A stretch of DNA of 32,578 nt from Candidatus Polarisedimenticola svalbardensis (GTDB lineage Bacteria > Acidobacteriota > Polarisedimenticolia > Polarisedimenticolales > Polarisedimenticolaceae): the NCBI GenBank assembly GCA_014764515.1, contig JACXWD010000038.1, positions 1-32,578 of the forward strand. The letters run 5' to 3'. Of this stretch, positions 24,284 to 32,578 are shown piece by piece (the stretch's first letter is position 1; every line of letters begins with the position of its first letter). The notes beneath the pieces are model-generated. The model made no database searches, was not told where the DNA came from, and saw nothing but the letters and a program-made list of their open reading frames with translations. Made by a program: the position numbers and the translations under genes.

Positions 24284-25620
24284 TCCGCAGAGCATTGCCG
24301 CTGGCTCTACTGCTGATGACACTGGCCGGATCTGCGGCAGCCGGCGAGCCGGTCCGGGCCGAAGGCACATTGGTCTGGGTGTTTTCCGATGAACTGGATT
24401 TCATCGGCGACATCAACGTGGAGGTTCCGTTCCGGATCGGGAAAAAGTCGAAGCTCTACTTCGCCATGGACACGACCACCGCTATCGAGAAGACCACTTC
24501 CGACTTCACATTCATCGTTCGGGACATGCTGTACCGCGCCGACGTCGGCACCCGGATCGGACCATGGTCCCTGTTCGCAGGGCAAACCGGCCGGGCTCTG
24601 GTGGATTCTCCCGGTCATGGCTACATGCGTTACCTCGGCGGCGGGTGGGAAACCGCCGGACAGGCCTGGGACCTGGGGTTCAGCGCCGGACTGGTTCTGG
24701 ACGACCAGCGCATCGATGCCGACGGCTTTGCCCGGGGCAATGTCGCGTGGAGGAAGCCCTGGCGGAAATTCAGGGTCGGCTTCGACCTGTCGGTGGACGG
24801 CCTGGTTTCCTCCAGCGATTTCGGCGCCGATTACCGCGGCGGCCCCCGGATCGGGTTCGTGCTCCCAGGCGGCCGTCACGCCGACCTGTTCGTGCACTAC
24901 CTGGACGGCAACAACCCCCTGGGACTGCAACTGTCCGGAGTTCTGGCCGGGATCGACCTGCTGGAGGCGCCGACGGGAGACCTGAAACCGGTAGCCGGGA
25001 ACGGTGGCGACATCGACGGCACCATCGCCCTGGGCGGTGGCAGCGACCTCGCTTTCGGCCGGATGCGGATGCGGGTTGTTTCACCTTCCTTCGCCGGTGA
25101 CTGGCGCGCCCTGATTGAAGTCGACGGCAATGTTCTCAGGGGAGACGACAACGACGAGCTGTACTACCTGTACCACGTCGGCGTGGAGAAGCGCCGGGAT
25201 TCCCTGTCGGCCGGCGCTTACTATTACCATCGCTCAAACCACCTGGCCGCTACCGCCAACGATACCGTCACCAGCATCAACGTCCTGGAAGCCGGCCTTG
25301 AGACCGGGAGCTACGGCCGGTTCAGGGAGGATTCCGGTCTGGACTGGCGTGTTCGCGCCGGCTACCTGGTGGACTCGGCATTCGGCGAGGAAGAACGCTG
25401 GCATGTCCGTGGCGGCATACGCTACCTGCTCCATACCGGAACGCGCTGGTCGCCGTTCCTCGAACTGGAAGGCGAGGCCGGCGATGTGAACCGTACCGTT
25501 GCGAGGGCCGGCGTCCTCCACGGATCCGGACCCGGGTTCCACCTGGAGTACCTGGACGAGGACCAGTTCTTCGGCGCCGACAAAACCGCCTGGCTTCTGC
25601 AGGCGACCTACCTCTACTAG
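24280..25620 (+). CDS. Probable outer-membrane beta-barrel protein of unknown function
   Basis: The protein has 446 residues. The ATG at 24280 overlaps the folA stop (ATGA). A signal peptide covers about 1-21 (LPLALLLMTLAGSAAAG). The rest alternates polar and hydrophobic residues with many aromatic-ended strands and short D/G/N turns, for example FRVGFDLSVDGLV, ELYYLYHVGVEKR and WRVRAGYLVDSAF. It closes with WLLQATYLY, and a terminal aromatic on a final strand is typical of barrels inserted by BamA. I do not recognise a family. Why it should be coupled to folate/thymidylate genes is unclear; the overlap may only reflect gene packing. Confidence 0.65.
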   Translation: MIRRALPLALLLMTLAGSAAAGEPVRAEGTLVWVFSDELDFIGDINVEVPFRIGKKSKLYFAMDTTTAIEKTTSDFTFIVRDMLYRADVGTRIGPWSLFAGQTGRALVDSPGHGYMRYLGGGWETAGQAWDLGFSAGLVLDDQRIDADGFARGNVAWRKPWRKFRVGFDLSVDGLVSSSDFGADYRGGPRIGFVLPGGRHADLFVHYLDGNNPLGLQLSGVLAGIDLLEAPTGDLKPVAGNGGDIDGTIALGGGSDLAFGRMRMRVVSPSFAGDWRALIEVDGNVLRGDDNDELYYLYHVGVEKRRDSLSAGAYYYHRSNHLAATANDTVTSINVLEAGLETGSYGRFREDSGLDWRVRAGYLVDSAFGEEERWHVRGGIRYLLHTGTRWSPFLELEGEAGDVNRTVARAGVLHGSGPGFHLEYLDEDQFFGADKTAWLLQATYLY

Positions 25621-26073
25621 ATGTCCCACCGTCTGGCCTTGAACCGGGAAGGTGAATGGATGTGGGACGGAGTGGAAGTCACCCATCCCGGCACTCGCCG
25701 GTTCCTGTTCGAGCACCTCATCCGTGACGAAGGTGATGAGCTTTTCGTTCGGTGCGGTTCGGACCAGACCGAGGTGGAGGTTGAAGACGTCCCGTTCATC
25801 ATCCGGTCGGTGCATATCCCCAGGGAGGAGCACAGTACCGAACGGATCGTCATCATCCTCCAGGACGGATCGGAAGAACGCCTGAACCTGCGTTCCCTCC
25901 GCATCGGACCTGCCGCCGCCCTGTACACCAGGGTTCAAGGCGGTGGACGGGGCGGCCCCTTCGACGCCAGATTCAGCCGGGCCGCTTACCATCTGCTGTC
26001 GGAATGCATCGAGGAAACCGGGGACGGACGGTTCGTGATCAGGTTCCAGGGCAACGCCTACCTGATCGAATGA
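25621..26073 (+). CDS. DUF1285-like protein
   Basis: The protein has 150 residues, and its ATG directly follows the stop of the upstream gene (no gap, no ribosome-binding site), implying coupling. The order REGEWMWDGVEVTHPGTRRFLF, then RDEGDELFVRCG, then VEVEDVPFIIRSV, and finally a FSRAAYHLLSE helix follows the DUF1285 pattern. That family is structurally known but of uncertain function. No signal peptide or membrane segment is seen. It is the last gene of the thyA unit, followed by a 165-base gap. Confidence 0.6.
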   Translation: MSHRLALNREGEWMWDGVEVTHPGTRRFLFEHLIRDEGDELFVRCGSDQTEVEVEDVPFIIRSVHIPREEHSTERIVIILQDGSEERLNLRSLRIGPAAALYTRVQGGGRGGPFDARFSRAAYHLLSECIEETGDGRFVIRFQGNAYLIE

Positions 26074-26238
26074 CGGCGTTTTCCGGTTCGGCTCTTGTCT
26101 AATTCAAACCTTTCAGCCTATTCGCCTCAAAATCTACCAAGATGACCGGCTTCTGATTACAACATTCCTCGTTTCGCCAACTCCCTATTTCGCCTATATT
26201 GAACGCACTACCACGCTAGCGGTTACGGGAGCGTTGAC
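26074..26238 (+). promoter_or_regulatory. AT-richer gap with promoter of the giant FG-GAP gene
   Basis: This gap is visibly richer in A and T than the flanking genes. TATATT (26195-26200) is a good -10 candidate, about 39 bases before the ATG at 26239, and GGGAG lies 7 bases before that ATG. The motif CCTATT(T)CGCCT occurs twice (about 26116 and 26185). No clear terminator for the preceding unit is visible. Confidence 0.35.
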
Positions 26239-29200
26239 ATGAATCGACTTTCAAATTGCCTGTTGGCGGTAATCTGTCTCTATATGATGGCCGGCGGAGT
26301 TGCTGTGGCCCAACAGGAAACCATCTACCGGTTCGCTCCGGGGCAAGATGGAAACTGGCAGGCGCCGAATCGATTCCACCGTTTCTCGGTGCAGATTGGC
26401 GCCGACCGGATCTCGCTGCACGATCCCTCCGGATTGGATGGAAGCCCGGTCCTGACCCTGGATTTCGTCGCCGTGTCCGCAGGCTCCCACAGGCAGGTGC
26501 CGGGAATCCCTCGGGTCGCCGTTTCCGGATCCCGGGTCGAACGTTTCTTCGACGGGTTCTCCGACTGGTACATCAACGACCGCAAAGGACTGAAACAGGG
26601 GTTCACGATCGGAGCAAGGCCGACTGGAGACAGCACCGGCCTCCTGACCCTGCACTTCGCTATCGGCGGATCGCTTTCCGCATTTCCCGCCCCCGACGGA
26701 TCGTCCGTTGTTTTCCGTAATTCCACCGGTCGGGCGATCTATCACTACGGCGAGCTTGTGGTGTTCGATGCCACAGGACAGGTCCTGCCGTCCTACTTCG
26801 ACTTCGAAAACGGCCGATTGGCGATCCGGGTCGACGATGCCGAGGCGGTCTATCCCATTACAGTGGACCCGCTGCTCACTTCCAGTTCCTGGTCCCTGGA
26901 CGGTAACAAGAGCGGCGGTTCTTTCGGAGAAGCCGTTGCCACGGCTGGGGATGTCAATGGGGACGGGTTCAGTGACCTGCTGGTGGGAGCGCCGGGATGG
27001 GCAGACGCTCAGACGGGTGAGGGGCGCGTCTATCTCTACCTTGGAAGCAGCGCAGGACTGTCTTCTACTCCGGCATGGTCCGTTGACGCCGATCAGGCAG
27101 GAGCCGCACTGGGTACAGCGGTCTCCACGGCAGGCGACGTCAACGGCGACGGTTATGACGATTTTCTGGTTTCTGCCCCTGGCTATGATGGCGCCTTTGC
27201 CGATGAAGGACGAGTGTTTCTGTACCTGGGTTCGGCCACTGGGCCCTCGGTTACCGCGGACTGGTCTGCCGATGGCGGTCAGAGCGGTTCCGATTTCGGC
27301 GCAGCCCTTTCCTTCGCTGGTGATGTGGATGGAGACGGCTACGATGACGTTTTAATCGGTGCACCTGGCCATGACGGCACGTGGGTCGATGAGGGCCGTG
27401 CTCACCTGTTCCCGGGATCGGCTACCGGTCCTGCGGCCTCCGCATCGTGGACGGCGGACGGCGGCCAGACCGGTGCCGCCTGGGGCGCCACGGTGGCCGG
27501 CGCCGGTGATCTGAACGGGGATGGGTTCGCTGACCTGGCAGTCGGTTCACCATTGTTCGATGCGCCTGCAGTGGACGCAGGACAGATCGCCGTGTTCCTC
27601 GGTTCTCTCGGTGGCCCGGCCGCAGTGGCGGACTGGACCGTGAACGGTGATCAGGCAGGCGGCCGACTGGGCGACGGACTGGCTTCTATCGGTGATTCCG
27701 ATGGTGACGGCTACGCCGATCTGGCTGCAGCTGCTCCTTTGTACGACACTCCGGTGGTGAATGCCGGCAGGGTCTACCTGTTTTCCGGCGGTTCGGCGGT
27801 TCCGTTCGGTCCAGCCTCCTGGACGGCGGACGGCAGCCAGACTGCCGAGCAGTTCGGCTCCTCTCTGGCGGCTGCAGGCGATACCAACGGCGACGGCTAT
27901 GCCGACCTCGCAATCGGCGCCCCCGCCTACGACGCTGTCGGCACCGGTGAAGGCAGGGCGGTTCTCTACGAAGGATCGGGTGCGGGCCTCCAGGCTCTCC
28001 CGGCCTGGAATTCGATCGGAGACCAGGACGGCGCCGCTTTTGGAACCGCAGTAACGTCCGCCGGCGACGTCAACGGCGACGGCTTCGGTGACCTGGCGGT
28101 CGGCGCTCCTTTGTACGACGTAGTCACAGGCAATAATGAAGGCAACGCGGTCGTCTACCTGGGTACTGCCGGTCTTGTGGCCACCTCTCCGGACTGGAAC
28201 GTTCAGCCCCACAAGACCAACAACGAGTTCGCTATCGAGGTCGACATGGCCGGCGATGTCAACGGGGACGGTTATACCGACCTCATCATCGGTTCTCCCT
28301 GGTTCAACACCGGCCTCACTGAAATGGGCCGGGTTCTGATCTACCACGGTTCGCCGAACGGACCACCAGCCACCGAATCCTGGGTCGTCTGGGGAACACA
28401 GGAGGAGCAAGACTTCGGACATTCGGTATCTCATGCAGGAGACGTCAACGGCGATGGGTACGACGATGTCATTATCGGATCTCCGTTCTACGACAACCCG
28501 GAGTTGGACGAAGGCCGGGCCTTTCTGTTCCTGGGCTCTCCCACCGGGGTCGAGTTGACCCCTTCATGGTCCTACGACAGCAACCAGGCAGGAGGCGAAT
28601 TCGGTTTTTCGGTGAGTAATGCAGGAGACGTCAACGGAGACGGCTTCGCCGATGTGCTGGTTGGCGCTCCAGGCTTCGACAACGGCGTATCCAACTCGGG
28701 GCGGGCGTACCTGTTTCTTGGTTCCCCATCCGGACTGTCGACGGTCCCCAACTGGTCCTACCAGGCGACGGCAGATACCGAACAGTTCGGCTACTCGGTG
28801 TCTCTCGCAGGAGACGTCAACGCCGACGGGTATGGCGACATCATCATTGGTGCACGACGCGCTCCCGGCAACGGCAGGGCGTATGTGTTCCACGGCTCTC
28901 CGACCGGCCCGTCCCTGGTTCCGGATTGGAGCAAGGGCGACATAGGCGGTCAGTTCGGCGTACATGTGGATACCGCCGGTGATGTCAACGGGGACAGCTT
29001 CAGCGATGTCGTGGTAGGCGCCTACCAATACAACAACGAAGGCAAAGCGTTCGTCTTCCACGGCTCTGCCGCAGGCCTGTCCACCACGGAAGCCTGGTCG
29101 GCAACAGGCGGTCAGGCGGGATCACAGTTCGGCGTAGCCGTGTCGGCAGCAGGCGACATCAACCATGACGGCTTCAGCGACATCGTCATCGGCTCGAAAA

Positions 29201-32200
29201 AATACGACAATCCCGAAATCGACGAAGGCAGGGCCTACGTCTACCTCGGATCCGCCACCGGGCTGGCAGCCGGACCGGCATGGACTCTTGAAATCGACAG
29301 TGCCGGTGCGAACCTTGGCAACTCTGTGTCCGAGGCCGGCGACGTCAACGGGGACGGCTTCGATGATCTGCTGGTAGCTGCGGACCAGTGGACCAATTTG
29401 GCAATCAACGAAGGCCGGGCGGACCTGTTCTACGGGGGCGCGAGCAATGGCTTGTCCCGTCTCCCACGGCAGGCACGAAGTGATGACAGCGCACCGATCT
29501 CCCTGGGCGGCCGCTCCGACTCCCAGTCGGGATTCCGGCTCAAGGCGCTGGGCAGGACCCCGGCAGGTCGCGATCGTATCCGCTTCGTCTGGGAAATTGA
29601 GCCCATCGGGACCCCGTTTGACGGGCTCGGCCTCTCCGAATCACTCACGATGGAAACGGCCGCCCCCACGGCGAGCGGCAGCTTCGTCCCGTTCAATGAA
29701 CCGATCTCGGGTCTCAACCCGGTCACCGCCTACCACTGGCGTGTTCGCATCGTCTCCGACAACCCGCTCTTCCCCCGCTCACCGTGGCTGACAATGCCGG
29801 GCAACACGATCGCCGAACTGGAACTCCGTACCGACGGATGCACCGACAATGACGGTGATGGCTACGGCGCCACCGGCCATGCCAGCTGCCCTCAGGGCGC
29901 GACACCGGATTGCGATGACACCAATGCGGCGGTCTACCCCGGCGCGACAGAAGTCTGTGACGGCGTCAACAACGATTGCAGCGATCCGGGTTGGCCGGAC
30001 ACTACCGGCGGGATCGACGAGAACCTGGACGGCGACAACTACTCCACTTGCCAGGGAGACTGCGAGGACACCGACCCGACCATCAACCCGGGCGCAACTG
30101 AAATCACCTGTGACAGCATCGACCAGAACTGCAACGGAATCGCAGACGACACACCGGACACCGACGGCGACACTTTCACGGTCTGCACCGATTGCGATGA
30201 CGCCAACGCTGCCGTCTATCCGGGTGCAGCCGAGGTTTGTGACGGAGTCAACAACGATTGTGATGATCCTTCCTGGCCGGGTACGACAGGCGGAATCGAA
30301 GAGGATCTGGATACTGACAACTATTCGGTTTGCCAGGGCGATTGCGTCGATACGAACCCGGCAATAAACCCGGGAGCTGCAGAGATATTCTGTGACACTA
30401 TCGATCAGAACTGCAACGGTCTGGCCGATGACTCGCCCGACGTCGACGGCGACACCTACAGCGTCTGCGACGGTGACTGCAACGATACCAATCCTGCAAT
30501 CAATCCGGGTGCAACGGAAATAACCTGCGACCTGGAGGACCAGAACTGCAATGGTGATATCGACGAAGACCCGGATGCGGATATAGACGGCTACGGCCGG
30601 TGCTCGGGTGACTGCGATGACGCCGACCCCGCCATCAACCCGGGAGCTGCAGAGATTTTCTGCGACAGCATCGACCAGAACTGCAACGGGTTCGAGGACG
30701 ACGCTCCTCTCACAGACACCGACGGTGATACGTATACCTACTGTCTCGACTGCGATGACACCGACCCGGCCATCAACCCGGGAGCCGCCGAGATCACCTG
30801 CAACGGCATCGACGAGAACTGCAACGGCCCTGCCGACGACACCAGGGATCTGGATGACGACACCTATTCGGTCTGTGTGGACTGCGACGACACAGACCCG
30901 GCTATCAACCCGGGAGCCGCCGAAATCACCTGCAACGGCATCGACGATAATTGCAATGGAGCCGACGACGAAGCTCCGGATGTTGACGGGGATACGTATG
31001 GCCTGTGCAGCGGTGACTGTGACGACTCCGATCCGGCCATCAATCCGGGCGCGGCGGAACTTACATGCAACGGTATTGACGAGAACTGCAATGGCACCGC
31101 CGATGACGCGCCAGACGTTGATGGAGATACGTACAGCATCTGCACCGGGGACTGCAACGACACCGACCCGGCGGTCCACCCGGGTATGGTCGAAATTACA
31201 TGTAATGCCGTCGACGACAACTGCAACGGCCTGACGGACGACACACCGGACGGAGACGGCGACACCTATTCCATCTGTGTCGATTGCGATGATACCAACC
31301 CTCTGATCAATCCTGCCGGCAGCGAGATCACCTGCAACGGCATCGACGAGAATTGCAACGGCGCCCTGGATGACACTCCAGATGGGGACGGTGACACGTA
31401 TTCCGAATGTGACGACTGCAACGACGCCGACCCGGCCATCAATCCGGGTGCCACCGAGATCACCTGCAACGGCATCGATGAAAACTGCAACGGCGCGGCG
31501 GACGACACGCCAAACGTCGACGGCGACGCGTACACCATCTGTGACGGCGACTGCGACGACACCAACCCTGCAATCAACCCCGGCGTTACCGAGATCACCT
31601 GCAACGGTATTGACGAGAACTGCTCAGGACCGGCTGATGACGAACCGGACGCGGATGGGGACACCTACTCCACATGTGTCGACTGTGATGACGCCAACCC
31701 GGCCATCAATCCCGGCGCCACGGAAATCGCCTGCAACAGCACTGACGAAAATTGTAACGGTGCACTGGATGACGAACCGGACACTGATGGAGATACCTAC
31801 TCCGATTGCATCGACTGCGACATCACCGATCCGGCTATCAACCCGGGCGCCACCGAGATCACATGCAACGGTATCGATGAAAACTGCACCGGACCGGTGG
31901 ACGATGAACCAGACGTAGACGGCGACACATTCTCCGTATGTAACGATTGCGACGATACGGACCCGCTAATCAATCCGGGCGCTACAGAAATCACCTGCAA
32001 CGCCATCGACGAGAACTGCAACGGTGCTCTCGACGATGAACCGGATGTGGACGGCGACACGTTCTCGGCCTGCGTCGACTGCGACGATACCGATCCGGCT
32101 ATCAACCCGGCTGCTACAGAGATAACCTGCAACGCCATCGACGAGAACTGCAACGGCGCTGCAGACGATACTCCCGATGTGGACGGCGACACTTTCACCG

Positions 32201-32578
32201 TCTGTGCCGGCGACTGCGACGACACGGACCCGGCCATCAACCCAGGTGCTGCCGAAATCACCTGCAACGCCATCGACGAGAACTGCAATGGTGCGTTGGA
32301 TGACGAACCGGACACCGACGCCGACACCTACTCTGATTGCATCGACTGCGACATTAACGACCCGGCCATCAACCCGGGTGCTACCGAAATCACCTGCAAC
32401 GCCATCGATGAAAACTGTAATGGTGCTCTTGATGACGAGCCGGACACCGACGCCGACACCTACTCTGATTGCATCGACTGCGACATTAACGACCCGGCTA
32501 TCAACCCGGGCGCCACAGAAATCACATGCAACGGCATCGACGAGAACTGCAACGGACCTGCCGACGACACTCCCGATA
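26239..32578 (+). CDS. Giant secreted FG-GAP/MopE-repeat protein (3' end beyond window)
   Basis: The frame is open from the ATG at 26239 to the right edge, giving more than 2113 residues. A signal peptide covers about 1-24 (core LLAVICLYMMAGGVAVA). Residues 25-215 form a beta-rich domain ending YPITVDPLL, a phrase often found just before such repeats. Residues 218-1067 hold fourteen FG-GAP repeats with Ca-binding loops of the form DxNGDGxxD. Residues about 1090-1200 form a fibronectin-like linker (AYHWRVRI, PWLTMPG). From 1201 onward there are at least twenty MopE-type repeats of about 44 residues, with DCDDTDPAINPGATEITCNG as the core and usually four cysteines each. The likely role is a calcium-dependent cell-surface or matrix protein; adhesion is inferred from the repeat types. 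The remaining length and any sorting signal are not visible. Confidence 0.88.
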   Translation, partial: MNRLSNCLLAVICLYMMAGGVAVAQQETIYRFAPGQDGNWQAPNRFHRFSVQIGADRISLHDPSGLDGSPVLTLDFVAVSAGSHRQVPGIPRVAVSGSRVERFFDGFSDWYINDRKGLKQGFTIGARPTGDSTGLLTLHFAIGGSLSAFPAPDGSSVVFRNSTGRAIYHYGELVVFDATGQVLPSYFDFENGRLAIRVDDAEAVYPITVDPLLTSSSWSLDGNKSGGSFGEAVATAGDVNGDGFSDLLVGAPGWADAQTGEGRVYLYLGSSAGLSSTPAWSVDADQAGAALGTAVSTAGDVNGDGYDDFLVSAPGYDGAFADEGRVFLYLGSATGPSVTADWSADGGQSGSDFGAALSFAGDVDGDGYDDVLIGAPGHDGTWVDEGRAHLFPGSATGPAASASWTADGGQTGAAWGATVAGAGDLNGDGFADLAVGSPLFDAPAVDAGQIAVFLGSLGGPAAVADWTVNGDQAGGRLGDGLASIGDSDGDGYADLAAAAPLYDTPVVNAGRVYLFSGGSAVPFGPASWTADGSQTAEQFGSSLAAAGDTNGDGYADLAIGAPAYDAVGTGEGRAVLYEGSGAGLQALPAWNSIGDQDGAAFGTAVTSAGDVNGDGFGDLAVGAPLYDVVTGNNEGNAVVYLGTAGLVATSPDWNVQPHKTNNEFAIEVDMAGDVNGDGYTDLIIGSPWFNTGLTEMGRVLIYHGSPNGPPATESWVVWGTQEEQDFGHSVSHAGDVNGDGYDDVIIGSPFYDNPELDEGRAFLFLGSPTGVELTPSWSYDSNQAGGEFGFSVSNAGDVNGDGFADVLVGAPGFDNGVSNSGRAYLFLGSPSGLSTVPNWSYQATADTEQFGYSVSLAGDVNADGYGDIIIGARRAPGNGRAYVFHGSPTGPSLVPDWSKGDIGGQFGVHVDTAGDVNGDSFSDVVVGAYQYNNEGKAFVFHGSAAGLSTTEAWSATGGQAGSQFGVAVSAAGDINHDGFSDIVIGSKKYDNPEIDEGRAYVYLGSATGLAAGPAWTLEIDSAGANLGNSVSEAGDVNGDGFDDLLVAADQWTNLAINEGRADLFYGGASNGLSRLPRQARSDDSAPISLGGRSDSQSGFRLKALGRTPAGRDRIRFVWEIEPIGTPFDGLGLSESLTMETAAPTASGSFVPFNEPISGLNPVTAYHWRVRIVSDNPLFPRSPWLTMPGNTIAELELRTDGCTDNDGDGYGATGHASCPQGATPDCDDTNAAVYPGATEVCDGVNNDCSDPGWPDTTGGIDENLDGDNYSTCQGDCEDTDPTINPGATEITCDSIDQNCNGIADDTPDTDGDTFTVCTDCDDANAAVYPGAAEVCDGVNNDCDDPSWPGTTGGIEEDLDTDNYSVCQGDCVDTNPAINPGAAEIFCDTIDQNCNGLADDSPDVDGDTYSVCDGDCNDTNPAINPGATEITCDLEDQNCNGDIDEDPDADIDGYGRCSGDCDDADPAINPGAAEIFCDSIDQNCNGFEDDAPLTDTDGDTYTYCLDCDDTDPAINPGAAEITCNGIDENCNGPADDTRDLDDDTYSVCVDCDDTDPAINPGAAEITCNGIDDNCNGADDEAPDVDGDTYGLCSGDCDDSDPAINPGAAELTCNGIDENCNGTADDAPDVDGDTYSICTGDCNDTDPAVHPGMVEITCNAVDDNCNGLTDDTPDGDGDTYSICVDCDDTNPLINPAGSEITCNGIDENCNGALDDTPDGDGDTYSECDDCNDADPAINPGATEITCNGIDENCNGAADDTPNVDGDAYTICDGDCDDTNPAINPGVTEITCNGIDENCSGPADDEPDADGDTYSTCVDCDDANPAINPGATEIACNSTDENCNGALDDEPDTDGDTYSDCIDCDITDPAINPGATEITCNGIDENCTGPVDDEPDVDGDTFSVCNDCDDTDPLINPGATEITCNAIDENCNGALDDEPDVDGDTFSACVDCDDTDPAINPAATEITCNAIDENCNGAADDTPDVDGDTFTVCAGDCDDTDPAINPGAAEITCNAIDENCNGALDDEPDTDADTYSDCIDCDINDPAINPGATEITCNAIDENCNGALDDEPDTDADTYSDCIDCDINDPAINPGATEITCNGIDENCNGPADDTPD
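26892..29440 (+). repeat. Fourteen FG-GAP repeats
   Basis: Each unit of about 60 residues has FG..V, then GD(V/I/L)NGDGxxD(L/V)(L/I/V)(V/I)G(A/S)P, then GR(V/A)xx(Y/F)xGS. I count fourteen Ca-loop motifs, from about 26947 to about 29338. Four loops are altered (S-D-G at the fifth, N-A-D-G at the eleventh, N-G-D-S at the twelfth, N-H-D-G at the thirteenth). Fourteen is twice the seven blades of an integrin-type propeller. Confidence 0.85.
29839..32578 (+). repeat. At least twenty MopE-type Cys/Asp-rich repeats
   Basis: The unit is about 129-135 bases. I count twenty cores of the form DC(D/N/E/V)D..P.INPGA.EI before the window ends inside a unit. The first and third copies are longer (NNDC.DP.WP.TTGGI); the rest are regular. 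Copies become more alike toward the right end, where repeats 19 and 20 share 59 identical bases (32308-32366 and 32440-32498). Confidence 0.88.

Noticed and set aside
29779-31179. A 466-codon minus-strand open frame under the MopE repeats, and similar ones at 27547-28434, 31266-31664 and 31797-32327
   Set aside because: They are periodic by-products of the repeats on the plus strand. Their proteins are repetitive V/A/D/S strings with no start signals, and the plus strand carries the recognisable FG-GAP and MopE motifs.
29839-32578. A CRISPR array or satellite DNA, because of the regular spacing of about 132 bases
   Set aside because: The repeats are in frame, code for conserved Cys/Asp motifs, differ mostly at silent sites and have no unique spacers.

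Overview
The window looks like chromosomal DNA from a GC-rich, didermic (Gram-negative type) bacterium. Two lipoboxes, an RlpA-type envelope protein, an FKBP lipoprotein, a probable outer-membrane barrel and very large secreted FG-GAP/MopE-repeat proteins support this. The ABC-permease/M1-peptidase fusion, S9 and M29 peptidases and giant FG-GAP proteins resemble gene content of poorly cultivated phyla such as Acidobacteriota or FCB-group lineages. That placement is an impression of style; no rRNA or other strong phylogenetic marker was seen. I saw no tRNA, rRNA, CRISPR array, transposase, integrase or phage structural gene. No gap between genes exceeds 300 bases.

Layout. Positions 1-4702 are on the minus strand. 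They hold an ABC-2 permease carrying the start of an extracytoplasmic M1-peptidase-like part (cut by the left edge), its ATPase, and an OmpR/PhoB-type response regulator with its membrane histidine kinase. A divergent secreted PDZ protein (4889-5407) follows, with four TTTACA hexamers in the shared promoter region. Next come an aldehyde dehydrogenase (minus) and an S9 oligopeptidase (plus). Positions 8723-10532 form a four-gene minus-strand unit: a STAS-like protein, a sirtuin with a class III-type Tyr-x-x-Arg motif, a YqjE/holin-like membrane protein and a small protein.

Positions 10597-17183 hold the complete bacterial N-degron set: aat (tags proteins with Leu/Phe), clpS (recognises the tag) and clpA (unfolds for ClpP). 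It is interrupted by a 1060-residue secreted beta-helix protein, which is internally duplicated and ends in a probable terminator. After an FKBP lipoprotein come an M29-like peptidase (minus), a secreted protein with an exact 29-residue repeat, an RlpA-like lipoprotein (minus), a Rieske protein overlapping a threonine-dehydratase-like PLP enzyme, and an ATP-grasp ligase (minus). Positions 22909-26073 form a tight plus-strand unit: thyA, folA, an outer-membrane-like barrel protein and a DUF1285-like protein.

The right end, 26239 to the window edge, is one open giant gene of more than 2113 residues. It has a signal peptide, an N-terminal domain, fourteen FG-GAP repeats (matching two seven-bladed propellers), a short linker domain and at least twenty Cys/Asp-rich MopE-type repeats, continuing past the edge.

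The strongest leads for something undescribed are the 29-residue DSTW-repeat protein, the giant FG-GAP/MopE adhesin-like protein with recently duplicated units, the beta-helix gene inserted in the N-degron locus, and a recurring promoter layout with a -10 box six bases from the start codon, suggesting leaderless mRNAs.
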